Shown one piece after another: positions 52,153 to 59,189 of a stretch of DNA of 64,000 nucleotides (positions within the stretch are counted from its first letter, which is position 1; every line of letters starts with the position of its first letter). The notes below the pieces were generated by a model, which was given only the letters and a program-made list of their open reading frames with translations, did not search any database and had not been told where the DNA came from. The position numbers and the translations under genes are program-made. This DNA comes from an uncultured Clostridia bacterium (GTDB taxonomy: Bacteria; Bacillota; Clostridia; UMGS1810): the NCBI GenBank assembly GCA_934500875.1, contig CAKSTL010000003.1:149189-213188 (forward strand), written 5' to 3'.

Positions 52153-53514
52153 ATGCAGAAAACAATAGCGGCAATTTCAACGGCGCCGGGCGCAGGTGCA
52201 ATTGCAATAGTCAGAATGAGCGGTGATGACGCCGTATGTATTGCGGACAAGATTTTTTGCGGCAAAAAAAAGCTTGCGGATGTAAAATCGCACACCGTTC
52301 ACTACGGCTTTATATATGACGGCAAGACAAAAATCGACGAGGTGCTTGTAACGGTTATGCTTGCGCCGAACACGTATACAAAGGAGAATGTTGTTGAAAT
52401 AAGCTGCCACGGAGGAAGCCTTAGCGCCCGTAAGATATTAAGCCTTGCCGTTTCGCACGGTGCGGTGTATGCCGACAGGGGCGAATTTACAAAACGTGCC
52501 TTCTTAAACGGCAGAATGGACCTTTGCGAGGCAGAGGCGGTTGCAGAAATCATAAACTCGAAAACAGCCGCTTTGCATAATGCGGCGGTAAATCAGCTCG
52601 GAGGAAGCTTGTCCGAAAAGATAAACGGCATAAGAGAGCTTCTTTTGTCGCTCTCGGCAAATCTTGACGTTATATCGGATTTTCCCGAAGAAGGGTTGGA
52701 GCCGCTTTCCGATACGGAATTTTACAATCTGCTTTCAGATATACGAAACAAAACCGAAAAGCTGTATCTTAGCGCAAAAAGAGGCAGAATTATCAAAAAC
52801 GGCATAAAAACCGTTATCGTCGGAAAGCCGAACGTCGGAAAATCGTCGCTTTTAAACCTTTTGTCCGGCAGCGAAAGGGCAATTGTCACAGACGTTGAGG
52901 GCACAACAAGGGACGTAATCGAAGAACAGGTCGATATAGGCGGTGTAATGCTTGTTCTGTACGATACCGCAGGAATTCGCAGCACCGACGATAAGGTTGA
53001 AAAAATCGGTGTGGAAATGTCAAAAAAGCGTGTGTCCGAGGCGGAGCTTGTAATTTTTATGCTGGACGCACAGCGCCCCGCCGACAAAAACGACGAAGAA
53101 ATTCTTTCGCTTATAAACGGCAGAAAAACGGTTTATCTTATAAATAAAAGCGAAAACGGCATAAATGAAAGCGTTAAAAGCTTTTGCTCCGGCAAGGAAA
53201 ATGTGATAGAATTTTCGGTTAAAAACGAAACCGGGGTTGATAAACTCGGCGAAAAAATAAACGATATGTTCAATCTCGGAGAAATTTCGGACACCGGCAG
53301 CGAAACGATTATAAACGAACGCCACTGCGAAGCTTTGTCCTCTGCGCTGGAAAGTATAAATTCCGCAATAAATGCGCTTGATATGCGTCTTCCGTCCGAT
53401 ATGACGTTTGTGGATATCGAAAATGCGGTAAGAAGCCTCGGGTTCATTACCGGAATGAGCGTAAGCGACGAGATTGTGGACAAAATATTTCACTCGTTCT
53501 GCGTGGGAAAATAA
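52153..53514 (+). CDS. mnmE: tRNA uridine-5-carboxymethylaminomethyl modification GTPase MnmE
   Basis: 453 residues from the ATG at 52153, the family's usual length; the longer upstream frame is not needed. N-terminal TrmE domain (TIAAISTAPGAGAIAIVRMSG), G domain with Walker A GKPNVGKSSL, DTAGIR and NKSE, and the C-terminal FCVGK where the catalytic Cys of the CIGK motif sits. With MnmG it modifies U34 of certain tRNAs. Directly upstream of mnmG. Confidence 0.97.
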   Translation: MQKTIAAISTAPGAGAIAIVRMSGDDAVCIADKIFCGKKKLADVKSHTVHYGFIYDGKTKIDEVLVTVMLAPNTYTKENVVEISCHGGSLSARKILSLAVSHGAVYADRGEFTKRAFLNGRMDLCEAEAVAEIINSKTAALHNAAVNQLGGSLSEKINGIRELLLSLSANLDVISDFPEEGLEPLSDTEFYNLLSDIRNKTEKLYLSAKRGRIIKNGIKTVIVGKPNVGKSSLLNLLSGSERAIVTDVEGTTRDVIEEQVDIGGVMLVLYDTAGIRSTDDKVEKIGVEMSKKRVSEAELVIFMLDAQRPADKNDEEILSLINGRKTVYLINKSENGINESVKSFCSGKENVIEFSVKNETGVDKLGEKINDMFNLGEISDTGSETIINERHCEALSSALESINSAINALDMRLPSDMTFVDIENAVRSLGFITGMSVSDEIVDKIFHSFCVGK

Positions 53515-53533
53515 TTTAAAAAGGATGATTAAA

Positions 53534-55402
53534 ATGGAAATATACGACGCCGGCACATATGACGTTGCGGTTATCGGAGGCGGTCACGCAGGCTGCGAGG
53601 CGGCTCTTGCTTCGGCACGGCTCGGTCTTGACACAATTATGTTTGCAATAAATCTCGATTCAATTGCAAATATGCCGTGCAATCCGTGCATAGGCGGTAC
53701 GGCGAAGGGTCACCTTGTGCGGGAAATTGACGCTCTCGGTGGCGAAATGGGCAAAAATACGGACAAGACGTTTATACAGTCGAGAATTTTAAATAAAGGA
53801 AAGGGTCCGGCGGTGTATTCTTTGCGTGCTCAGGCTGACAGGCGTTTGTATCAGCAGGAAATGAAGCACGTTCTGGAAAAACAGCAGAATCTTGACATAA
53901 AACAGGCGGAAATCATAGATATTGAATTTGACGAAAACAACGCCGTGAAAGCCGTTATAACCCACCTCGGAGCACGTTTTTTTGTTAAGGCGGCAATCAT
54001 TGCAACGGGAACGTTTTTGAAAGGAAACGTCATAGTGGGCGATGTAAGTTATCCGAGCGGTCCTGACGGAATTTTTCCGGCAAACAGGCTGTCGGGCGCA
54101 TTAAAAAGCAAAAAAATTAATCTTATGCGCTTTAAAACAGGCACGCCGGCACGAATTAACGCAAACAGCGTTGACTTTTCAAAAATGCAGCCGCAGTACG
54201 GCGACGAGGACATTACCCCTTTTTCGTTTGAAACGGAAAATGCGGGCGAAAACAAGGTTTGCTGCTATCTTACATATACCAATAAAGAAACCCACAGGGT
54301 AATACTTGAAAATCTTCACCGTTCGCCGATATACAGCGGAAAAATTGAGGGTATAGGGCCGAGATACTGCCCGTCAATAGAGGATAAAATCGTGCGTTTT
54401 AAAGACAAGGAAAGGCACCAGATTTTTATTGAGCCTATGGGTCTTACAACTGATGAAATGTATGTTCAGGGCTTTTCGTCCAGCCTTCCCGAGGATGTTC
54501 AGCTTAAAATGCTTCACACTCTTCCCGGTCTTGAAAACGCAAAAATGATGCGCACGGCATATGCGATTGAATACGACTGCGTAGACGCTACAAGCCTTTA
54601 TGCAACGCTTGAATTCAAAGATTTTCCCGGTCTTTACGGCGCAGGTCAGTTTAACGGCAGCTCGGGCTACGAGGAGGCGGCGGCGCAGGGGCTTATTGCA
54701 GGTATCAATGCCGCACTTAAAATAAAGGGTGAGGAGCCGTTTATACTCGACAGGTCGGAGGCATATATAGGAACGCTTATTGATGATTTGACGGTAAAGG
54801 GCACAAAAGAGCCATACAGAATGCTTACGTCACGAAGCGAATACAGGCTGCTTTTAAGGCAGGACAATGCAGATTTGCGTCTTACCCCGAAAGGGCATAA
54901 AATAGGGCTTATCAGTGATGAAAGATATGAAAAATTTCTTGAAAAAAAGGCGGCAATCGAATCTGAGATTGAGCGTGCGAAAAACACGGTTATTGCGCCG
55001 AGCGGCGAGGTAAATGCCGTTTTGGAGGGGTCAAAAAGTTCTCCGATAAAATCGGGAATACGTTTGTGCGAGCTTATTAAAAGACCCGAGCTTGACTATA
55101 AAATTCTTGAGCCGATTGACAAAACACGTCCGAAGCTTGACAAATATGTTGAGCAGCAGGCATATATCCAAATTAAATACGAGGGCTATATAAAAAAGCA
55201 GATTGAACAGGTAGAGCAGTTTAAAAAACTTGAAAACAAGAAAATTCCTTCGGGAATTGACTTTTCAAAAATACACGGTCTGAGGCTTGAGGCAAGGCAG
55301 AAGCTTGAAAAATTCAAACCTCATTCGATAGGTCAGGCGTCGAGAATTTCGGGCGTTTCGCCGTCGGATATTAACGTTTTGCTGATATTTTTATCGCATT
55401 AG
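53534..55402 (+). CDS. mnmG: tRNA uridine-5-carboxymethylaminomethyl modification enzyme MnmG (GidA)
   Basis: 622 residues from the ATG at 53534. The FAD site is GGGHAGCEAALASARLG. Other family marks are NPCIGGTAKGHLVREIDALG, PRYCPSIEDKIVRF, and TSRSEYRLLLRQDNADLRLT. FAD-dependent partner of MnmE. Its TAG overlaps the AGGAGGAG site of rsmG, so the two are probably translationally coupled. Confidence 0.98.
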   Translation: MEIYDAGTYDVAVIGGGHAGCEAALASARLGLDTIMFAINLDSIANMPCNPCIGGTAKGHLVREIDALGGEMGKNTDKTFIQSRILNKGKGPAVYSLRAQADRRLYQQEMKHVLEKQQNLDIKQAEIIDIEFDENNAVKAVITHLGARFFVKAAIIATGTFLKGNVIVGDVSYPSGPDGIFPANRLSGALKSKKINLMRFKTGTPARINANSVDFSKMQPQYGDEDITPFSFETENAGENKVCCYLTYTNKETHRVILENLHRSPIYSGKIEGIGPRYCPSIEDKIVRFKDKERHQIFIEPMGLTTDEMYVQGFSSSLPEDVQLKMLHTLPGLENAKMMRTAYAIEYDCVDATSLYATLEFKDFPGLYGAGQFNGSSGYEEAAAQGLIAGINAALKIKGEEPFILDRSEAYIGTLIDDLTVKGTKEPYRMLTSRSEYRLLLRQDNADLRLTPKGHKIGLISDERYEKFLEKKAAIESEIERAKNTVIAPSGEVNAVLEGSKSSPIKSGIRLCELIKRPELDYKILEPIDKTRPKLDKYVEQQAYIQIKYEGYIKKQIEQVEQFKKLENKKIPSGIDFSKIHGLRLEARQKLEKFKPHSIGQASRISGVSPSDINVLLIFLSH

Positions 55403-55413
55403 GAGGAGTTTTT

Positions 55414-56100
55414 ATAAATACCATTAAGGATTTGATTTCGGAAAATACAGACGATTTTTATAAGTTTTACAATCTTCTTACAGAGTGGAACGAAAAGATT
55501 AATCTTACCGCAATAACAGAGGAATACGACGTTGCAACCAAGCATTTTCTCGATTGTATGTCCGTTTTTGATTATGTTGATTTTTGCGGCGGCGAAAGGA
55601 TAATCGACGTCGGCTGCGGTGCGGGGTTCCCGTCTGTGGTTATGGGCATTGCCGACAGGCGGCTTAAAATTACAATGCTGGATTCGCTCAATAAAAGAAT
55701 TAATTTTTTAAATGAGGTTAAAAACAGCTTAAAGCTTGACAATCTTTCGGCAGTTCATTCCCGTGCGGAGGATTTGGCACGTACAAAAGAGCACCGTGAA
55801 AGTTATGATTTTGCCGTGTCGAGGGCGGTTGCAAACCTTGCGTCGCTGTCCGAGCTGTGCCTGCCGTTTGTAAAGGTCGGAGGATATTTTATTGCGTTTA
55901 AGGGCCCTAATGTTTCCGGGGAAATAGAGGAGGCAAAAACTGCAATAAAGCTTCTCGGCGGAAAGATTGAAAGAGTTGAAAATTATGAAATTCCCACAAC
56001 AGACCTTGCGCACAATCTTGTTTTTGTAAAAAAAATATCAGCCGTTTCGCCACGCTTCCCCAGAAAAAGCCCGAAACCGATAAAAGAGCCGTTGAAATAA
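55414..56100 (+). CDS. rsmG: 16S rRNA (guanine-N7) methyltransferase RsmG, apparent AUA start
   Basis: 228 residues if read from ATA at 55414, which lies seven bases after AGGAGG (55401-55406). The first normal start codon in frame is TTG at 55432, 25 bases after the site and too far. The extended start NTIKDLISENTDDFYKFYN fits the family's N-terminal helix before LLTEWNEKINLTAIT. The SAM site is IDVGCGAGFPSVVMGI. It methylates G527 of 16S rRNA. A terminator overlaps its last codons. Confidence 0.92.
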   Translation: MNTIKDLISENTDDFYKFYNLLTEWNEKINLTAITEEYDVATKHFLDCMSVFDYVDFCGGERIIDVGCGAGFPSVVMGIADRRLKITMLDSLNKRINFLNEVKNSLKLDNLSAVHSRAEDLARTKEHRESYDFAVSRAVANLASLSELCLPFVKVGGYFIAFKGPNVSGEIEEAKTAIKLLGGKIERVENYEIPTTDLAHNLVFVKKISAVSPRFPRKSPKPIKEPLK

Positions 56101-56120
56101 GGTGTTTCACGGCTTTTTTT
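56087..56120 (+). terminator. Intrinsic terminator overlapping the end of rsmG
   Basis: AGCCG and TGAAA (including the stop region) pair with TTTCA and CGGCT, followed by seven T. Confidence 0.82.
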
Positions 56121-56205
56121 GTTGTAATTTTACGAACGATTTTATTTCCATTTTTTGTAAATGTGTGATATGATTTATATATAACTTACAAATGAGGTGG
56201 AATGT

Positions 56206-57036
56206 ATGGAAGGATTTTTTTCGTCCGGCAAAAATAAGGACATTAAAAACAGCGTTGTCGAAATAAACATTGACAAGGTGCGTCCCAATCCCTATCAGCC
56301 GAGAAAGGTTTTTGACGCAGCTTCTATTTACGAGCTTGCAGAGTCGATAAAAGAGTTCGGCGTAATACAGCCGATTTCGGTGAGAAAGGCTCACAAAGGG
56401 GCATACGAGCTTATTGCCGGGGAAAGAAGGCTGCGGGCGTGTATGTATCTTAAACTGCAAAAAGTGCCTGCAATAATCGTTGATATGAACGATAACGACA
56501 GTGCGGTGGTTGCGCTTATAGAAAACCTTCAGCGCAGAGATTTAACCTTTTTTGAGGAGGCTGAGGCTTATTTTCATCTTATAACCGAGCACGGTCTTAC
56601 GCAGGAGGAGGTGGCGAAAAAGGTCGGAAAAAATCAGTCTACCGTCGCAAACAAACTAAGACTTTTGAAGCTTCCCAAGGACGTTAAGGCGATTATAAAA
56701 GAAAATAATCTTACCGAGCGCCACGCACGTGCACTTTTGAAGCTTCCCGACGAGAAACTTCAGCGCTCCGTTGCGCAAAGGGTTGTCAAAAACGGGTATA
56801 ACGTCAGCGAAACCGAGGAAATAGTGGAAAAAACGCTCTTAAAGCTGACAGGCGAAAATAAAGAGAAAAGAATTGTCAAAACGGCGGTTTTAAAGGATGT
56901 GCGCATTTTTGCAAACACCATAAAAAAGGCGGTCAGCGTAATGCGTATGTCGGGCATTGACGCCGTATCAATTCAGAACGAGGGCGACAAATTTTACGAA
57001 TATATTATAAAAATTCCAAAAAAATGCAGTTTTTGA
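56206..57036 (+). CDS. ParB/Noc-family DNA-binding protein
   Basis: 276 residues from the ATG at 56206 (GAGGTG upstream). The CTP-binding N-terminal part shows NPYQPRKVF, GERRLRA and LIENLQRRDL; the helix-turn-helix is GLTQEEVAKKVGKNQSTVAN; and a C-terminal dimer domain follows. Position right after rsmG is that of noc in Bacillus, but the usual soj-spo0J genes do not follow, so it may be the organism's Noc or its only ParB. It takes part in chromosome organisation or nucleoid occlusion. Confidence 0.9.
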   Translation: MEGFFSSGKNKDIKNSVVEINIDKVRPNPYQPRKVFDAASIYELAESIKEFGVIQPISVRKAHKGAYELIAGERRLRACMYLKLQKVPAIIVDMNDNDSAVVALIENLQRRDLTFFEEAEAYFHLITEHGLTQEEVAKKVGKNQSTVANKLRLLKLPKDVKAIIKENNLTERHARALLKLPDEKLQRSVAQRVVKNGYNVSETEEIVEKTLLKLTGENKEKRIVKTAVLKDVRIFANTIKKAVSVMRMSGIDAVSIQNEGDKFYEYIIKIPKKCSF

Positions 57037-57065
57037 TTGACACAGCACAATATAAGTGATAGAAT
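57037..57065 (+). promoter_or_regulatory. Sigma-A promoter of the folate transporter unit
   Basis: TTGACA (57037-57042), 17-base spacer and TAGAAT (57060-57065), directly after the parB-like stop; the expected start is at the edge of the riboswitch. Confidence 0.8.
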
Positions 57066-57071
57066 TAGTAC

Positions 57072-57190
57072 GTTCAGAGCAGACGTTAAGCGTTGGCAAA
57101 ACATAATTTTTGCCTGAAGTGTTAAAGAATGGGAGTAGAGTCTTTAAACGAAAAAGATTTATCTTGCGATTTAACGTTCCATCCACTGTA
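57072..57190 (+). ncRNA. THF (tetrahydrofolate) riboswitch aptamer
   Basis: The pieces of the known THF aptamer occur in order: an AGAGCAGA opening, GCGTT and GAAGTG of the GCGUUAAGUG core, P3 hairpin TTAAAGA/TCTTTAA with GAATGGGA in its loop, ACGAA, a P4-like hairpin AAGA/TCTT, and TTCCATCCACTG at the end. ACGTTAA (57083-57089) pairs with TTAACGT, and loop ATGGGA can pair with TTCCAT, matching the family's pseudoknot. A 20-nt hairpin (GGCAAAA/TTTTGCC, 57095-57114) interrupts the core. Position upstream of a folate-family ECF gene supports the call. Confidence 0.75.
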
Positions 57191-57218
57191 TGTATTAATT
57201 TTATATGTACTCTGTTTG

Positions 57219-57247
57219 CTCCTGATGAAAATGAAAGGGAGTTTTTT
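57219..57247 (+). promoter_or_regulatory. Expression-platform hairpin of the THF riboswitch
   Basis: CTCCT pairs with GGGAG, the folT ribosome binding site, and TTTTTTT follows, leading directly to the ATG. Ligand binding could hide the ribosome site or favour termination. Confidence 0.6.
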
Positions 57248-57248
57248 T

Positions 57249-58028
57249 ATGCGAAAAAATGTTACTCAAAAACTTGTGCTGAGCGCACTCTTGATTGCGG
57301 TTACGGTTGCCTTAAAATGCACGGCAAGCATTATGCTGCCGTTTGCCGGAGCGGGCGGAATGAGAATTTCCTTGTCGGTTTTCTTTTCAAAGCTTCCGGC
57401 GATTTTGTTCGGACCTGCGTTCGGTGCAATGAGCTCGGTTTTAAACGACGTTATCCCGGCACTTATAAAGCCCGACGGCGCATACATACCGCTTCTTACC
57501 GTTACTGCGGCGCTCGGCGGCCTTATGTGCGGTTTTTTGTGGAACACGGCGGACAGGATAAATGCGGTGCGGTTTAAAAGAATTTTTGTTGCGATTTTTG
57601 TTTCGCTTTTTATAATCGGAGCCGTAAACAGCATTTGCGTAACGTTTTTTGCGGACAGTGCATATACTTTAATTATAAAGTCAATGGGTGAAAAGCGCTG
57701 CTGGTTTGTAACGTGGGGGCTTGTTGCGGCATCGTTTGCGGGTGCGCTTATTTTTGCGCTGGATGTATTTGTTTCGCAAAAGGACGACGGTTTTGAAGAA
57801 AACTTTATGAAGCTTCTGTGTGTGCTGCTTATTGCAAATTTAACCGTAACCACGCTTAATACCTTTGTCCTGAGAATGTTTATACCGAATCTTAAAAAGC
57901 TTGCGTTTTTTGTTTTTTACATTCCAAGGCTTATCGAGGAGATTATCGCAACTGTGATACAGGCATATGCAAGCGCATACTTTTTAAAAATTCTGTCAAA
58001 ATATTCCCAAGTAAAAAACAGTGATTAA
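57249..58028 (+). CDS. folT: Folate-family ECF transporter S component
   Basis: 259 residues from the ATG at 57249; the longer frame runs through the riboswitch and is rejected. About six membrane helices. FFSKLPAILFGPAFGAMSS and KPDGAYIPLLTVTAALGGL match the folate-type S components, which bind the vitamin and use the shared EcfAAT module. No Ecf energising genes are in the window. The THF riboswitch upstream supports folate as substrate. An alternative is another pterin- or vitamin-type S component. Confidence 0.85.
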   Translation: MRKNVTQKLVLSALLIAVTVALKCTASIMLPFAGAGGMRISLSVFFSKLPAILFGPAFGAMSSVLNDVIPALIKPDGAYIPLLTVTAALGGLMCGFLWNTADRINAVRFKRIFVAIFVSLFIIGAVNSICVTFFADSAYTLIIKSMGEKRCWFVTWGLVAASFAGALIFALDVFVSQKDDGFEENFMKLLCVLLIANLTVTTLNTFVLRMFIPNLKKLAFFVFYIPRLIEEIIATVIQAYASAYFLKILSKYSQVKNSD

Positions 58029-58054
58029 AAATTTTAAAAATGTAAAAAATACTA

Positions 58055-58083
58055 TTGAAATTGTTTTTGCAATATGCTATACT
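58055..58083 (+). promoter_or_regulatory. Sigma-A promoter of the structured RNA gene
   Basis: TTGAAA (58055-58060), 17-base spacer and TATACT (58078-58083). Confidence 0.72.
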
Positions 58084-58089
58084 TATTTT

Positions 58090-58400
58090 GCGCAAGATAA
58101 GTAACATTTTGATAATATCACGTCTACCCTGCTTAGTGCGTAAATTACGGATTATATTTTAACCAACACATCTAAAAAGGAATTCTGACTCTTCCTGCGG
58201 CTGTAGACCACGCCCATACGGAAAACGCTTTTTGCCTTTTGCCGTGTGCGTCAAGCGAGGGAACAATAAACAAGAAGGCAGTTGTCCACCTGTATAATTA
58301 CAGGTTAGAAATGTATCCTGCGGTCGTTTGACCACTTTACGGCTCGGCGGGGGGTATTTTAAAACTTGCAGCCAGACCTTTTTTGGGGTTTGGCTGTTTT
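58090..58400 (+). ncRNA. Independent ~310-nt structured RNA, class not identified
   Basis: A gene-free stretch with its own promoter and terminator and many perfect small stems: ends GCAAG (58092) with CTTGC (58365); TACCCT (58125) with GGGGTA (58351); ACGCccATACGG (58210) with CCGTGTGCGT (58242); ACCTGTA-TAAT-TACAGGT (58288-58305); GGTC-GTTT-GACC (58322-58333). CCTGCGG occurs twice (58194, 58317). No open frame is credible. SRP RNA, RNase P RNA, tmRNA, T-box and common riboswitch signatures are absent. 6S RNA or the clostridial raiA-type RNA remain possible; so does a long leader of the next gene. Confidence 0.65.
58369..58400 (+). terminator. Terminator of the structured RNA gene
   Basis: A 10-bp stem CAGCCAGACC with GGTTTGGCTG (one G-T pair), eight-base loop and TTTT. 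Confidence 0.85.
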
Positions 58401-58440
58401 GATTTGTTGCTTTAAAAATGAATATTTTTACTTTTTGACA

Positions 58441-58458
58441 CCCATATTAACTATGGGG
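58441..58458 (+). promoter_or_regulatory. Hairpin over the ribosome binding site of the first TauE half gene
   Basis: CCCATA pairs perfectly with TATGGG around TTAAC; the second arm is part of the GGGGTGA ribosome binding site, 8 bases before the ATG. Confidence 0.5.
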
Positions 58459-58465
58459 TGAAAAA

Positions 58466-58819
58466 ATGAAAAAGTATATAAAATTTGCACTCATAGGCAT
58501 TGCTGTCGGGCTGTGCAACGGTTTGTTCGGCTCGGGCGGAGGCACCGTTGCCGTGCCGTGTATGGAAAAATTTTTGAAAATTGAAAAAACAAAGGCGCAC
58601 GCAAGTGCAATAGCAGTAATTTTGCCGCTTACAATCGTGAGTATATTCTTTTACACAAAAAAGGGATATTTTGATTTTCCGTTAGTATGGCAAACCTCGC
58701 TCGGAGGCATATTCGGCGGCGCATTGGGTGCGGTTATACTAAAAAAGCTCAAGCCGTATATGATAGGCAGAATTTTCGGAGTGTTTCTGATTATTGCCGC
58801 AATAAGGATGGTGTTCTAA
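58466..58819 (+). CDS. TauE/SafE-family permease, first half-size protein
   Basis: 117 residues with about four membrane helices. The TauE repeat motif is plain: IAVGLCNGLFGSGGGTVAVP, then HASAIAVILPLTIVSI. A normal TauE/SafE protein is about 240-260 residues and holds two such repeats; here each repeat is its own gene. The family exports or imports sulfite, sulfoacetate and other organic anions. It ends exactly one base before the ATG of the second half, so the two are almost certainly co-translated and form a heterodimer. Confidence 0.85.
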   Translation: MKKYIKFALIGIAVGLCNGLFGSGGGTVAVPCMEKFLKIEKTKAHASAIAVILPLTIVSIFFYTKKGYFDFPLVWQTSLGGIFGGALGAVILKKLKPYMIGRIFGVFLIIAAIRMVF

Positions 58820-59176
58820 ATGCTCGTTTCTTATCTTGCAGGCTTTTTATCGGGAATAATAAGCGGTATGGGCATAGGCGGCGGTGCTGTGCTTATTCCG
58901 GCGCTCACGTTTTTTCTTAAAATAAATCAGCACACTGCGCAGTGCACCAATTTGTATTATTTTATTCCTACGGCGTGTGCGGCGCTGGCAATTCATATAA
59001 AAAATAAAAACGTTGCCTTTAAAACCGTTTTTCCGATAATTGTTTTCGGCTTAATCGGTGCTTCTTTAGGCTCGTTTATTGCAGTTAATATATCAACAAA
59101 GCTTTTAAAACGGATTTTTGCCTGTTTTCTGTTTTTGATGGGCATAAATCAGATTATGACAAAAAAACAATCTTAA
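58820..59176 (+). CDS. TauE/SafE-family permease, second half-size protein
   Basis: 118 residues with about four membrane helices: LAGFLSGIISGMGIGGGAVLIPAL split over the conserved glycine motif, then QCTNLYYFIPTACAALAIH. It starts immediately after the stop of the first half gene. Together the two have the content of one full TauE/SafE carrier. The substrate is not known. No frame error is needed to explain the split, since the second half has its own ATG. Confidence 0.85.
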   Translation: MLVSYLAGFLSGIISGMGIGGGAVLIPALTFFLKINQHTAQCTNLYYFIPTACAALAIHIKNKNVAFKTVFPIIVFGLIGASLGSFIAVNISTKLLKRIFACFLFLMGINQIMTKKQS

Positions 59177-59189
59177 GGGGCGATTTACA

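Noticed and set aside
56103..56110. TGTTTCAC next to the parB-like gene as a parS half site
   Set aside because: The second half is missing and the bases are part of the rsmG terminator stem.
57129..57248. N-terminal extension of folT
   Set aside because: It runs through the THF aptamer and its expression platform; the ATG after the GGGAG site is sufficient.
58090..58400. T-box, SRP RNA, RNase P RNA or tmRNA at this place
   Set aside because: The diagnostic sequences of those RNAs (T-box AGGGTGG, SRP GGAAG-type tetraloop arm, RNase P P4 region, tmRNA tRNA-like ends) are not present.
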